Assembly: GCA_036721855.1 (NCBI GenBank)
Contig: DAIMKF010000004.1
Location: forward strand, 1-64,000
Source: JAHDNZ01 sp036721855
Lineage (GTDB): Bacteria > Bacillota > DTU065
Reading direction: 5' to 3'
Length of the DNA stretch: 64,000 nt
Below the pieces are notes generated by a model. It was not told the DNA's origin and made no database searches. It saw only the letters and a list, made by a program, of their open reading frames with translations. Of the stretch, positions 10,133 to 20,312 are shown piece after piece (within the stretch, counting starts at the first letter, position 1; each line of letters starts with the position of its first letter). Position numbers and translations under genes: made by a program.

Positions 10133-10734
10133 TCTGATTTCCCCTCCATTTTAATCTACTCAATATTAATAAAAGGAATTTTAACTCCTTCGATCTCGTT
10201 TACATCAAAACTATTCGTACAAGACGATCAAAGTTTATTGTTATACCTGTTTAAAAAATTGTGGCCCATGTGAAACGCTTCTTTAGAGAAAGTTTGCCCA
10301 TTTAGCCACTTTACGGTTATAGAACAGCTTATTAGACAAGATCTATCTTCTGCTGGCTATTTCCTTAGATCATACTATTATTGTATCTTATAAAATAGCT
10401 ATATTAATTGATAATTACTCTTAAAAATATGCAGATCGAACTAACATTAGCAAACATATGCTTGGTATAACTTAAGGCTTAGCCTTTCTCACAGATGATA
10501 TCTTACCGTTACACAAATATATATGATTTTACATCTAAGCGAAAAAAATGATACACCATGGTATTACATGTTAAAAATGAGATATTACCCTACATGTTTA
10601 TAACATAATAATAAGACCGTTATCCCAGTTATATCAAGGGATTACGGTCATCTTTTTGTAGGTTTGGTGTAAAAGTTAGGGATTGTTATTCTAAAACCAT
10701 AACTGATTTCTAGAATATATTGGTAGGTATATGT
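10133..10734. other. 600-bp intergenic region upstream of solute-binding protein 1
   Basis: AT-rich stretch between the YaiI-like gene and solute-binding protein 1. It must hold the promoter of the latter, but I cannot pick a convincing -35/-10 pair. A hairpin lies at 10614-10648. No other coding or RNA signal seen. Confidence 0.4.
10614..10648. terminator. Hairpin, probable terminator of the YaiI-like gene
   Basis: GACCGTTATCCC and GGGATTACGGTC form a 12-bp stem with one mismatch. T-rich sequence follows on both strands (TCTTTTTG on the plus strand, TTATTATTATG on the minus strand). It lies about 90 bp beyond the stop of the gene at 10735. Confidence 0.6.
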
Positions 10735-11163
10735 TCATCTAAGTAGCTCTTTCAATTTCTGCTCGAACATTTCATCCTGCTCACTAGTCCGCTTCGGATT
10801 GCCCTTTAGTCTGCCACCACTCTTTCGAATTTTCTTTGCCATATGCCGTTGCATAAGTAATGCGTCAATGTTATCGCTGTCATAAACCATACCGTCTTGG
10901 CTGATTGGTACAGCTTCGCGGGCAAGACACATGGCGGCAAGTCCATAATCTTGGGTGATAACAATATCGCCCTTTTGAACCATATTCACCAGAACAAAAT
11001 CCACGCTGTCGGCTCCCTTTAATACAGTAATGGTTTTTGCACCGTCTTTCTCGAAAACATGAGCAGTGTCACACAGGATAAGACACTCTATATTATTCTG
11101 TTTCGCAATTCGGATGGTAATATTCACGACGGGACAGCCGTCGGCGTCAATTAAAATTCGCAT
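10735..11163 (-). CDS. YaiI/YqxD family protein (UPF0178, DUF188)
   Basis: A 142-residue cytoplasmic protein of the YaiI/YqxD family, which is related to PIN/NYN-type nuclease folds but has no settled function. Conserved features are the N-terminal ILIDADGCPV, ADSVDFVLVN, the GDIVITQDYGLAA block, and the C-terminal basic tail (KIRKSGGRLKGNPKRT). The acidic residues (DADGC, D in TQDYG) are arranged as in PIN-like domains, so nuclease activity is possible but unproven. The ribosome site is weak (GGAAGTGGTG). It is transcribed singly. Confidence 0.9.
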   Translation of the reverse strand: MRILIDADGCPVVNITIRIAKQNNIECLILCDTAHVFEKDGAKTITVLKGADSVDFVLVNMVQKGDIVITQDYGLAAMCLAREAVPISQDGMVYDSDNIDALLMQRHMAKKIRKSGGRLKGNPKRTSEQDEMFEQKLKELLR

Positions 11164-11423
11164 AATACACCACTTCCATTAAATCACTGTAACAATTACT
11201 ACAATGCCTAACACAGCCACGCTTTATATTTCAGGTGCTGTTTATGGTAAAATACGCTTATTCTAAGCCAGGCATTGATACCATCCATTAAACACTCTGT
11301 ACAAGCAGGATGTTCTCGCATGGATATTCCATCTAACCTGTTTAATAACACAGCTTTTTTCCACATCAAGAGAAAATACAACGCCCTTTCTTACAAATGC
11401 AGTTAAGTATCAAGTGAAGTCTA

Positions 11424-12194
11424 TTAGGTCTTGATTTTAAGATACTTGCGTTCCAGTAAATCCATCGAACGTTTTGTTGGCCTTAGGCCCTTTTCATAAA
11501 TGTCGGCGTAAATTCTCGGCACTTTTTTCAGACGGAAATTAATATCATCAATGTCAAATGCCGCCATGTCTAAATCGTCGCATCCGAGCCATTCACAGAA
11601 TTCTTTATACTGCTTTCCTCTCTTTTTCTTGAATGCCTTTGCCAAATCTTCAAGCCCAGGAATGCCTCCACAGTCCTCGATAATACCGTATCCCTCGCCA
11701 TCTAGCACACGCGGAAGCTCTTTGCCGGGGAGTTCCTTGTCAATGATAACTTTTTCTAGAATCAGTGTAATCTCCCAACCATCTCCGTAATCATAGCTAA
11801 ACGCCATTTTATCTTCGGGGATGGAAACCACTTTTTTGAGAATGGTCTTTGCTGCATCGGTCATTCTTACATCATTATCGGCACGGTATTCTTCGCTGTC
11901 CTCGTTCAAAAGTTCGATAAGCCAGTTGGCATTTTCTATTTCAAAATAACCTGTACCCGCCATTGCTCTTTTTATCGAGTCAAAATCATAATTCTTAGTA
12001 AGCTCCCTTTTTATATTTTCTTCAAACGGTACGTTAAAACAAAACAGGTGGCTTGCCTGCATTTCAAACATAGTCATGATAATATAACCGAGCCTTGCCA
12101 TGTTGATATCGTTCATTACTTGAAAACGACGCCATATTTTTGGCTTGTAATCGTTAAGCTCAGCGTAAAATTGATAAATCGGTTTTGATGCCAT
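11424..12194 (-). CDS. Plasmid pRiA4b ORF-3 family protein
   Basis: A 256-residue protein with the family hallmarks: an opening YQFYAELNDYKPKIWRRFQV, a central FSYDYGDGWEITLILEKV, and YGIIEDCGGIPGLEDL. The family is named after an Agrobacterium plasmid gene, occurs beside IS1096-type elements and in many chromosomes, and has no established biochemical role. A strong AGGAGGG lies 6 nt before the ATG. The flanking sequence on both sides contains decayed coding-like sequence but no transposase, so there is no direct sign of mobility here. Confidence 0.85.
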   Translation of the reverse strand: MASKPIYQFYAELNDYKPKIWRRFQVMNDINMARLGYIIMTMFEMQASHLFCFNVPFEENIKRELTKNYDFDSIKRAMAGTGYFEIENANWLIELLNEDSEEYRADNDVRMTDAAKTILKKVVSIPEDKMAFSYDYGDGWEITLILEKVIIDKELPGKELPRVLDGEGYGIIEDCGGIPGLEDLAKAFKKKRGKQYKEFCEWLGCDDLDMAAFDIDDINFRLKKVPRIYADIYEKGLRPTKRSMDLLERKYLKIKT

Positions 12195-12663
12195 TTCTTA
12201 TCCCTCCTGTATCTCTTTAAATTTACCGCTTGGTTTTCATGTTTCCTATCTGACCACAGATCTTGCAAACAGCTCTGCTTTGTCTGGCACTTCGCCTTTT
12301 AGGGCTTCTCAATGTTCTTTTTATACTTGCCGAGATTCTTTATCATAAAGTTTCTTCATGAAATCTTCAATGTTTATCGGAGTAAATATAATCGTCTGCC
12401 TTAATAGCCATACAGAGTTATTTAATACTATACCCTTTAAGCAACTCTAAAACCTTTTCGATACTTTCCTTACATTATTTTTATCATAAGAAACTCTTAA
12501 GAGAAAGTTTTTTATCTCCTAAACTAAGGATAAACCTTAGTAAATAGCCTCGAAGATATTTCTTCGAGGTACACTGCTCGCTTTACTAAACATTAAAAAC
12601 ATAAACTCTGTTTGTTAATCTAAACTTGTAAGCATAAACGTTTTGGTGGAACGCAGAAGCTAT
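12195..12663. other. Intergenic region with decayed coding-like sequence and a hairpin
   Basis: On the reverse strand a phase reads EALKGEVPDKAELFARSVV and IEDFMKKLYDKESRQV with intervening stops, which looks like the remains of a gene I cannot identify. A perfect hairpin (CCTCGAAGA / TCTTCGAGG, about 12548-12569) sits roughly 95 bp beyond the pepF stop and may end pepF transcription, although no T-run follows it. Confidence 0.35.
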
Positions 12664-14469
12664 TTATTTCGTAAGTCCGTTAGTTAGATAGATAAATTCT
12701 TCGACATCCTTTTCCATTAAGGTAATGCCTGCTTTCCAAAAATCCTGTTTTGTGATGTCCACACCTAAATGTTTCAAAGCCAAGTCTTCTACCTTCATCG
12801 CTCCTGTGTCTTGCAATAAGGCAATGTATTTATCCTCAAAGCCTTCAGGGTTCTTTACATATTCAGCGTAAATTCCAAGAGCGAACAAAAAGCCAAAAGT
12901 ATAAGGGAAATTGTAAAACGGCACTTCATCGATGAAGAAATGCAATTTACTGCACCAAAAACTTGGATGGTAACTAGCCAGAGAATCACCATAAGCTTCT
13001 TTTTGAGCATTCATCATTAGTTCATTGAGCCGTTGTTCTGAGACAACACCTTTAGTGCGTTCTTCATAAAAAGATTTTTCAAAGATAAAGCGAGCATGAA
13101 TGTTAAAAAACATGGCGGTTGCATTTTGTATCTTAGAATCTAGCAAGATTATTTTTTCTTCTTTGGTTTTCGCATTGTTTACGGTAGCGTTTCCGACAAT
13201 GGTCTCAGCAAAAGTACTGGCGGTTTCGGCTACATTCATGGCATAAAAACGGTTTAACAAAGGTAAATCCTTCATAACATGACTGTGAAAAGCATGTCCT
13301 AATTCATGGGCTAAAGTGCTGGCACCACTCGGAGATCCCATAAAGGTCATAAAGATTCGTGACTCGTTAAATTCCGGTAGTAAAGTACAATACCCACCTG
13401 GTCTTTTATTGGGGCGATCCTCTGCTTCTACAAAACGGTTTTCCAATGCATGTTTAGCAAAAGCAGCTAGTTTCGGGCCGAAGGTGTTAAAATTGTTTAT
13501 TACAAAATCGCAGGCTTCATCATAGGTAAAACTAGTTGTTTTTACGTCTAAAACAATAGGAGCCTCCACATCCTGCCAACCTAATTTTTCCAGGCCCAGG
13601 ATTTCGGCCTTTTGATATAAATATTTAACAAAGGGTTCCTTGTGACTAGAAATCGCCTTCCACATGGCATCAAGGGTTTCTTTACTCATGCGGTTATATT
13701 CTAACGGCTCATCCAAGAAGTGTTCACGGTTATGGGCTTTTTGCAAGGTAATACGATAGCCATCTAAGTGATTTAGTATATCAGCAAAAATCGGCGCAAA
13801 TTTCGACCAGGCTGCTTCCCAATTTTCAAAGAGCTGTTTGCGTACAAGGGGATCTGGATCGTCATACATCCTATTCATGGCCTGACCGACCGAATACTGT
13901 CTTGTTTGGCCGTCTTTATCGACAAAAGGAATGCTCATGATGGAAACGACAGTATCATATATTTGACTCCACGCCGCCAGACCGTCTTTATTTAAATCGG
14001 TAATAATTTTTTCTTCTTCCTCTGACAACAAACGCTTTGCTTGATCGCGAATCTCATTTAAAGAGAAAGACACTTGATTTAACTCTGAATCGTTAAAGAG
14101 ATAATTCCAGGTATCATCCGGTATTAAAACCAATTTCTTTCTAAATACCGTAGTACAATTCTCCAATTCAGCGACTAAATCCATTACCTGTCCCATAACT
14201 ACATTGGCATATTCATCGTTCATATAAGCATCATGACTCATCTGCACAAATACTTGGCCTTGTCCTAAACCCTTTTCGATGGTTTCTTGTTTTTTTAAGA
14301 GCTGTTTTAAGGACTCAGCTAATTTATCTTCTGCTAAGTCCCATTCCTGAATAAGTTTTTGATATTCTCCGATACCTTCTTTTACACTTGCTATCTTCTT
14401 TTGGAGTTCTGGTGATTTGGTTCCTCCCGGGAAAATCGCTTCTAAATCCCAGGTGTTTTGGTATTTCAT
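12664..14469 (-). CDS. pepF: Oligoendopeptidase F (M3B family metallopeptidase)
   Basis: A cytoplasmic zinc endopeptidase that trims oligopeptides, usually of 7-17 residues. The zinc-binding HExxH motif is visible in GASTLAHELGHAFHSHVM, followed by the family's downstream glutamate region (MNVAETASTFAETIVGN). The 601-residue length and start (MKYQNTWDLEAIFPGG) are typical of PepF. A good ribosome site (AGGAGG) precedes the ATG. It is a single gene between unrelated neighbours and probably serves amino-acid salvage. Confidence 0.95.
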   Translation of the reverse strand: MKYQNTWDLEAIFPGGTKSPELQKKIASVKEGIGEYQKLIQEWDLAEDKLAESLKQLLKKQETIEKGLGQGQVFVQMSHDAYMNDEYANVVMGQVMDLVAELENCTTVFRKKLVLIPDDTWNYLFNDSELNQVSFSLNEIRDQAKRLLSEEEEKIITDLNKDGLAAWSQIYDTVVSIMSIPFVDKDGQTRQYSVGQAMNRMYDDPDPLVRKQLFENWEAAWSKFAPIFADILNHLDGYRITLQKAHNREHFLDEPLEYNRMSKETLDAMWKAISSHKEPFVKYLYQKAEILGLEKLGWQDVEAPIVLDVKTTSFTYDEACDFVINNFNTFGPKLAAFAKHALENRFVEAEDRPNKRPGGYCTLLPEFNESRIFMTFMGSPSGASTLAHELGHAFHSHVMKDLPLLNRFYAMNVAETASTFAETIVGNATVNNAKTKEEKIILLDSKIQNATAMFFNIHARFIFEKSFYEERTKGVVSEQRLNELMMNAQKEAYGDSLASYHPSFWCSKLHFFIDEVPFYNFPYTFGFLFALGIYAEYVKNPEGFEDKYIALLQDTGAMKVEDLALKHLGVDITKQDFWKAGITLMEKDVEEFIYLTNGLTK

Positions 14470-14606
14470 TAACTCATTCCTCCTACCACTTTTACAACAT
14501 TAAAGGAGTGTTCATATCAGCGTATACCTATTACATAGAGTCGGTATTTCCTTAATATGCTCATTACAAATCTATTCTCAATCTTTCCTAAAATCCCTTG
14601 AAATTT

Positions 14607-15665
14607 TCAAATGCGATTTAAATTTACCATCTCTTTAACTGCGTTAGTATTATTTCGCCACTGACTATATAGTTCAGCAATAATCTGCTCAAGGGGAACT
14701 TTCTTAATTTCAATGTCGCTTACACCTTGAATAGTGGCAATTTCACTTAAAACTGTCTGAATGGATGTAACCCCGGTATCAATCTCATATTCACAAATAC
14801 CGTTGTTATTTTCAAGCAGTGTGCCGGATTTTAAAACCGGTGCCTTTTTTTCTTTTATGGTTAAAACAATGCGACAAAGACTGCTTACTACCTTACGCAA
14901 CTGGTCAAAGCTTCCGTCGAAGGCTAAATGACCATTTGATATTAACAATATACGCTGAGCCATTTCTTCCAAATCATCCATATCATGACTGGTAACTACT
15001 ATAGTGGTTTTCTTTTCCTGATTTAACTTTTTCAAAAACCCAATTATTTGTCGCTTAGCTAGTACATCCAAACCTAAGGTCGGTTCATCCAGAAAAATCA
15101 ATTCGGGGTCATGCAATAGCATTAAAGCTAAGTCTGCTCGCATCCTTTGGCCAAAACTTAGTTCTCTTGCAAAGGTATTTAAGATACTGCTAATATCCAA
15201 TAACTCAATAACCATCTCACGTGTCTTCTCATACTGCTTTTTCGGAATGTTCCAAATGACACGTTTCCATTCAAAGCTGGAAGCTACAGGATGGTCCCAC
15301 CAAAGTTCAGTACGGTTACCAAACATGACACCAACCCGCTTCATAAGTTCAATGCGGTCTTTATGAGGCACAAGGTTAAGCACTTTGACTTCACCTTTGC
15401 CAGGAACTAACATACCGCAAAGTAACTTCATTGTTGTGGTTTTACCTGCACCATTTGGACCTGCATAAGCTACACATTCTCCCAGAGTTATATCAAAGGA
15501 TATGTCATCTAAAGCTTTAAGCACTTTCTTTTCAGGCTTTAGAAGATTTTTTATAATGCTTCGTCCATCTCCGCTGCGTTGCCATTGTTCATATGTTTTT
15601 GTTAAACCAGTTACCTTAACGGCGATGTCCGACGGCTGAGTATCGATTAGTACCTGTTTTGACAT
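14607..15665 (-). CDS. ABC-2 type exporter, ATP-binding protein
   Basis: A 352-residue ATPase with Walker A (GPNGAGKTTTMKLLCG), the ABC signature in the variant form LSFGQRMRADLAL, and Walker B (LIFLDEPTLGLD). An N-terminal extension (about 30 residues) and a C-terminal tail of about 90 residues are typical of the COG4586 group of ATPases. These pair with two distinct ABC-2 permeases. It is the last gene of a three-gene operon, overlapping the upstream permease by 50 bp. The substrate is unknown; relatives export drugs, ions or lipids. Confidence 0.92.
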   Translation of the reverse strand: MSKQVLIDTQPSDIAVKVTGLTKTYEQWQRSGDGRSIIKNLLKPEKKVLKALDDISFDITLGECVAYAGPNGAGKTTTMKLLCGMLVPGKGEVKVLNLVPHKDRIELMKRVGVMFGNRTELWWDHPVASSFEWKRVIWNIPKKQYEKTREMVIELLDISSILNTFARELSFGQRMRADLALMLLHDPELIFLDEPTLGLDVLAKRQIIGFLKKLNQEKKTTIVVTSHDMDDLEEMAQRILLISNGHLAFDGSFDQLRKVVSSLCRIVLTIKEKKAPVLKSGTLLENNNGICEYEIDTGVTSIQTVLSEIATIQGVSDIEIKKVPLEQIIAELYSQWRNNTNAVKEMVNLNRI

Positions 15666-16470
15666 AGTGATTTAGTCCTTTCTTAAATATTATTGTGGTA
15701 ATTACAAAGAACACCAAAGCTACCATCAACGGATACCAAGGTGATAGATTTAAGGGTGCTTTCTTTAGTAAAGCTAGGGTTGGAAACCATCCCAGTAAAC
15801 CTGCAGGAAATACCGTTATTAACGGAATTTGAATTGCTAGTCCCATTCCCGATAACGGATAGACACTGAGTTCTCCAGTGCTATCAAGTACATAGGAACT
15901 AATCTCCTCAGCTTGCACCGGAGCATAAAAAGCTAATGTTGAGAATAAATAAGATAGACTTAACAAAATCACCATCGATGCTATTATATGCAAAGCTAAA
16001 GCTGCGATCCACGAAATGGTAACAATAAATCCCAGTTTTGAAAGAGCCCAAAACAGGATGGCAATCCCTGCAATAAAATTGCTGCTGCCTGAAACCGGGA
16101 TAAACCCTTCCACAAGTAATTGGACCGGCAAAGGTATAGGTTGAATCATCATGTGTTCTAATTGTCCACGTCCAATTCTGCGGCTAATATGACCGGTATT
16201 AAAATTGGCAAAAAACAATTGATATGACCCGGTAATTATGGTGACATATCCTAACATAAATAAAACTTCGTATTTGTTCATGCCACCAACTCCATCAAAG
16301 CGCCATGCTAATAAAAAGACACCTATAACGCCAGCTATATTAGAAAGAAAATCTGCCAAGATGGCCATAAGACAAAACTTGGTATCCCTCAAAAACCAAG
16401 CCAAATCCATTTTTGCATAGAGTCTGTATAATTGAAGCCAGCGCCTAAAACCGCTTTTGCTAACCACCAA
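15616..16470 (-). CDS. ABC-2 type exporter, permease subunit B
   Basis: A 284-residue membrane protein with about six hydrophobic segments (for example FLLAWRFDGVGG after ADFLSNIAGVIGV, and MVALVFFVITTIIF near the C-terminus), matching the COG4587/COG3694 pair of ABC-2 permeases. The start is TTG at 16470 or the adjacent GTG at 16467, with AGAGGGG upstream inside the end of the preceding gene. It overlaps its neighbours by 11 bp and 50 bp, so translation of the three genes is probably coupled. Confidence 0.85.
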   Translation of the reverse strand: MVVSKSGFRRWLQLYRLYAKMDLAWFLRDTKFCLMAILADFLSNIAGVIGVFLLAWRFDGVGGMNKYEVLFMLGYVTIITGSYQLFFANFNTGHISRRIGRGQLEHMMIQPIPLPVQLLVEGFIPVSGSSNFIAGIAILFWALSKLGFIVTISWIAALALHIIASMVILLSLSYLFSTLAFYAPVQAEEISSYVLDSTGELSVYPLSGMGLAIQIPLITVFPAGLLGWFPTLALLKKAPLNLSPWYPLMVALVFFVITTIIFKKGLNHYVKTGTNRYSAVGHRR

Positions 16471-17230
16471 AGGACACCATCCCCTCTTGCGATTTTCTCC
16501 AAATAAAAATAGCTAAAGGCCAAAGTAACACATTCCATATTATTTGGGCCACAATAATAGGACCAGCATTTGTTAGACCGGTGTAAATTGCCAACGGTGC
16601 ACCTGCAAGACTCCCTAGAGGTAAATATTGAAACCAACTACCAAGACCCCAAGGTAGCATGGCAAAGGGAATTACACGCCCGGCTAAAACAAGCGTTATT
16701 GCGTTACGGATGGTATATACTAACCAGCTGGCATTATGAAGCTTTATAGTTAAGCAAGCAAACATAAAATCAATAGCAAAACCCAAAGAGATGCATAATA
16801 CAAGGCTTGGAAGCGCCCAAATTGATTGTATCCGTAACGAAACTCCAAAAAGTGGAGCTAAAATAACCATTGGCAGACTAAACAGTAGCAGAGATGGTAA
16901 ACACTTTCCCAAGGTCTGTGCTACTAAATGTTGTAAAATACCTAAGGGACGCTGGTACAAACTAGTAATTAGACCTTCATACAACCAGTTAGAGGCAGGG
17001 CTTTTTACAATTAAAATATCGGCGAAAATCACACTTAGGTAAGTATATGAAAGCACCTGAGTTAAAGTCATACCCGCTTCTACTCCATCAGACATTAAGG
17101 TTCGCCATAGAAGTAATAAAGGGATTAAATATACAACTTGTAGCAGATAGTTTGCTAGCAAGTAGAAAATACCGCCGTTTGTCTGACTCTCACCGCTCAT
17201 TTGAGCGGTTTTCCAAAATTTTGAAAACAC
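16460..17230 (-). CDS. ABC-2 type exporter, permease subunit A
   Basis: First gene of the exporter operon: a 256-residue protein with about six transmembrane segments (YLLQVVYLIPLLLLW, LLLFSLPMVILAPLFGV, IVAQIIWNVLLWPLAIFIW). The GTG start at 17230 is preceded by AAGGGGGGCGAG. It pairs with the second permease and the ATPase to form a heterodimeric exporter of the COG4586/4587/3694 type. No substrate gene, regulator or immunity-like gene is adjacent. Confidence 0.85.
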   Translation of the reverse strand: MFSKFWKTAQMSGESQTNGGIFYLLANYLLQVVYLIPLLLLWRTLMSDGVEAGMTLTQVLSYTYLSVIFADILIVKSPASNWLYEGLITSLYQRPLGILQHLVAQTLGKCLPSLLLFSLPMVILAPLFGVSLRIQSIWALPSLVLCISLGFAIDFMFACLTIKLHNASWLVYTIRNAITLVLAGRVIPFAMLPWGLGSWFQYLPLGSLAGAPLAIYTGLTNAGPIIVAQIIWNVLLWPLAIFIWRKSQEGMVSFGG

Positions 17231-17618
17231 CTACTCGCCCCCCTTAACCCCGAGAAAATTGCAAAAGCTATTGGCCTAGGTGAAATAACCCCTCAAGATA
17301 CATCGGTCAACTAAAAAATAACTCTTTGGCTGTTAGTACTCATTTTACAAATCATAAAATAACAAAAATTCGAAACAAAATACCACACCATTAACACAGT
17401 CCTTTTTTAATTTTATGTTTTGAACATTTGTTCAGCAAGTCAGAGAACAGTTCTGATTGTTTCTTTCTGAAGAGGTATTGCTTTTTTAAAACCAATTGAA
17501 TACCAAGTGATTTTCTCGCAGTGCTTGAGGTTTTTAGATTTTTAGGTTAATTCTTCGAATATGTTAAAAGATAGAATCGCTAACACTAAAGCAAAAGAAC
17601 TAATGGGTTACAATTATA
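17231..17618. other. Intergenic region upstream of the exporter operon
   Basis: About 390 AT-rich bases that must contain the exporter promoter. I see no gene and no confident promoter; the right end merges into the terminator of the GH42-like gene. Confidence 0.4.
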
Positions 17619-17664
17619 ATAAAAAAGAAGGTTATTTATCCCTAAAGACAAATAACCATCTTTC
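17619..17664 (-). terminator. Rho-independent terminator of the GH42-like gene
   Basis: On the reverse strand a 14-bp stem with one mismatch (AAAGATGGTTATTT / AAATAACCTTCTTT) runs into a T-run, about 20 bp beyond the stop codon at 17686. Confidence 0.85.
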
Positions 17665-17685
17665 AAAAGGAACCGTATAGAACCT

Positions 17686-19893
17686 TTATTTTATTTTGTT
17701 ACCATCGTCTTTAGTTACTAGGTGAACTAGTAAATAGCCAGAAAACAAGTCTTCCGGAATATTAATAGACAATTTCTCACCGTCTTGTTTATATTGAGGA
17801 TTTCTCTTTCCTCTAAATTCCGGTGAAAACAATTTTACTTCCTTTACTTCCGTTACTTCTGGTAGATAAACATCAACCAAAAATGCTCCCAGCTTTTTTG
17901 CCCCATCCATAAACTGAGAAATTCTATCGGTCTTAAATACCTTAGAGTCTTCTTGTGGCAGCATATCTATTGTGTTAACCAGATGAATTACATAACCCTC
18001 TTTTACTTTATAAAGTGTCCCGATAACATCCTTGTCAGTACCAACAGACAGCTGCTTATGCTCTACAAGGAGCGATAACAATTTTCCACCGTTTTGTCTT
18101 AAGCTAGGAAGCACCGAAGCCCAAGCATCTGTTTCTTTTGCTTGGGGCCAGATAGCAGGCTGAAAATCATTGTCTCCGATATCACATGGTAACCAGATAA
18201 TTTCTCCCTGTTCTATCTTCTCGGATACTCCTAATATCTCTCCGTTTTCTCCTACTAATATAGGCTTTGAACCTTTTGGGATGATGGATCTATCAGAAGT
18301 TATCTGTGCAAATTTATAGGACTCACCCTGATAGTTTATTTGTGCCTCTCCCTTATAGGCTGCTTTTTCTGTTCGAGCTGTCACTCCAAGGGCAGAAACT
18401 GCTTCGTTTGTGGTCCGTATTTGAATATCGGGTTTTTTGGTGCCAAACTCACCTATTATTATCAGCTTACCACCACTTTGGACATATTGAGCCAGCTTTT
18501 TAAGCTCGTCATCGCCAACCATTATTACAGAGACTACAACTATGACCTGCTGCTTACACAACTCTTCAATGCTATCATGGCAAAATACCATATCACTTAA
18601 TAACCCAGAAACATAGGCCGCTTCCATATAGGACATAAATGGTTTCATATATTTTTGCGGTGCGTTAGGAGAAGTGTAATCTCTGGTCATTTCGGAAAAG
18701 TAAAAGGCCAGATCGCTGATTTTTTTAGGATTGTTGTATAAAGTAGAATGTTGTTTTTCAAAGATTCGATATGGTTTATCAGAAAGGATATTAGAATTCA
18801 TAGTTCCCGTATAAAGCTGACCCCATGAACGTACAAGTGCCCAAGCAGCATAGGTACTGTCCTTGGTTGCCGGATAGAAAAGTGCCATAGGCGGAACACC
18901 TTTTCGCTTAGCCAAAGCAAAGCGATGCACTGCTTCAATGGCAAAACAAAGATACGAATACTTGATAATTCCGCAGCATTCCTGGAATATATAATCCCAT
19001 AACTCACTGGCACTCTCAAAGCCATAGCAGGTAGTGTCAAAGGGCAAAACTTCGGCGCAATAGGCTGGTCTTAAGGGATGAAAATCCAGCTCTTTATAAA
19101 AAGCATCTAATTTTCTATGAAAATCACCACTGCTTTTCTTTTTAAATCGTTTCCAGGCAATATACACAGGATCATCATAATTTTCATAAAAGGAGGACCA
19201 GTTTTCTGGGTCTGGAAGATGATAGCCTGTTTCTTTATAAAACAATTCGCGGCAGTACTTGCAAGTACAGGCGTTCCCCCCACCAAACCATTGAACATCG
19301 TCGTTCATAATACCATCGATGTGAGCTTTTTTGATAATTCGCTCTAAGTGTTTAGTATAAGCCTTATAAAAAGACGGATGATTAAAGCAGTGGGCATTCC
19401 CATTGTAATGCTTAAAAACCCAGTGAACATCCTTACCTTCAGTGTGTATATAGGAACTAAGACAGATCTTTCCAGTGCCACCGTCAATTTGACCAAAATC
19501 ATCCATATGTGAGCCACCTAATATGGGATTAACTTGTGATGTTTCCCGGAAGTTTTTAAAACCCTCTCCTAACGAATGCTTTAAAAAAGATTCCCGAGTA
19601 GTATCGTCTTCTATCCTGTAGGTTAAATGAGTACTATGGTGTTCGATGACTTTGATGCCAAAGGCATGAAAAGCTTTTGTAATTTTAGCGATAGTATCCT
19701 CTATCTCGTTCCAATAAGCCCAATAAGAGAATCTAAAGTGAGTCCCAAAGAGGATGGCAGTTGTATAACCTGCGTCATGGAAGTTTTTGACGGCATTTAG
19801 AAAATCTTTTTCTTCCCAATTATAGATAGCATCATCATCATACCAAAACCAACCAAAACGTTCTTCCCAGGGAGTAGCAAGAGAATTATTCAT
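17686..19893 (-). CDS. Putative glycoside hydrolase, GH42-like with trimerisation domain
   Basis: A 735-residue protein without a signal peptide. Residues 1-400 look like a TIM barrel (GWFWYDDDAIYNWEEKDF, HIDGIMNDDVQWFGGG) with a Cys cluster CTCKYCRELF resembling the zinc site of GH42 beta-galactosidases. Residues of about 400-520 (FYFSEMTRDY, LKKLAQYVQSGGKLIIIGEF) match the class I glutamine-amidotransferase-like trimerisation domain of that clan. It probably acts on imported oligosaccharides, but the activity (galactosidase, arabinosidase or fucosidase) cannot be fixed from sequence. AGAGGAGG precedes the ATG at 19893, inside the tail of a GNAT relic whose stop overlaps this start codon. 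Confidence 0.7.
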   Translation of the reverse strand: MNNSLATPWEERFGWFWYDDDAIYNWEEKDFLNAVKNFHDAGYTTAILFGTHFRFSYWAYWNEIEDTIAKITKAFHAFGIKVIEHHSTHLTYRIEDDTTRESFLKHSLGEGFKNFRETSQVNPILGGSHMDDFGQIDGGTGKICLSSYIHTEGKDVHWVFKHYNGNAHCFNHPSFYKAYTKHLERIIKKAHIDGIMNDDVQWFGGGNACTCKYCRELFYKETGYHLPDPENWSSFYENYDDPVYIAWKRFKKKSSGDFHRKLDAFYKELDFHPLRPAYCAEVLPFDTTCYGFESASELWDYIFQECCGIIKYSYLCFAIEAVHRFALAKRKGVPPMALFYPATKDSTYAAWALVRSWGQLYTGTMNSNILSDKPYRIFEKQHSTLYNNPKKISDLAFYFSEMTRDYTSPNAPQKYMKPFMSYMEAAYVSGLLSDMVFCHDSIEELCKQQVIVVVSVIMVGDDELKKLAQYVQSGGKLIIIGEFGTKKPDIQIRTTNEAVSALGVTARTEKAAYKGEAQINYQGESYKFAQITSDRSIIPKGSKPILVGENGEILGVSEKIEQGEIIWLPCDIGDNDFQPAIWPQAKETDAWASVLPSLRQNGGKLLSLLVEHKQLSVGTDKDVIGTLYKVKEGYVIHLVNTIDMLPQEDSKVFKTDRISQFMDGAKKLGAFLVDVYLPEVTEVKEVKLFSPEFRGKRNPQYKQDGEKLSINIPEDLFSGYLLVHLVTKDDGNKIK

Positions 19894-20312
19894 AAGTGAT
19901 CCTCCTCTCGGTTATGGTTTTTGATAATAGTGGTCAGGTCTTTTCTAAAGTTCGGACCACTTTGCATAAGGAGACGACAGTCAAATTGTCATCAGGCTCA
20001 TCTCCGTGATTAAAGCCTTTCCAAAGGCAATCATTGATTTTTACAATCATTCTCGTCTTCTAAACTAATAAAAGAAAAACCATCTGGAAGTTTAATTTTC
20101 AAAAATGGTTTATCGTAGCAAAAGATCTTCACAGGATAAGAGTAGACCTTCCGATAACCATTCTTGGCTAGTAACTCTTTTTTGTCTGCTTCTTTATCGG
20201 TGATCCAAACTGTTAGTATCCGTTTGCTTTCTTTAGCTATAGATAATTCCTTTTCTGCATAGGAGAGCATTTCAGGCAAAAGAAACTTATGGCCTGGTTC
20301 TGTTATAAGATA
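19890..20312 (-). pseudogene. GNAT-family acetyltransferase relic
   Basis: The reverse strand encodes pieces of a GNAT-like acetyltransferase in three phases. PGHKFLLPEMLSYAEKELS and GYRKVYSYPVKIFCY come first, then LPDGFSFISLEDENDCKN. After a stop at 20031 the family sequence continues one phase over (NDCLWKGFNHGDEPDDNL), and then in a third phase (LMQSGPNFRKDLTTIIKN) ending at 19890. At least two frameshifts are needed, and the conserved CoA-binding half is missing. The first piece is fused in frame to the tail of a radical SAM relic. The last bases overlap the start of the GH42-like gene. Confidence 0.65.
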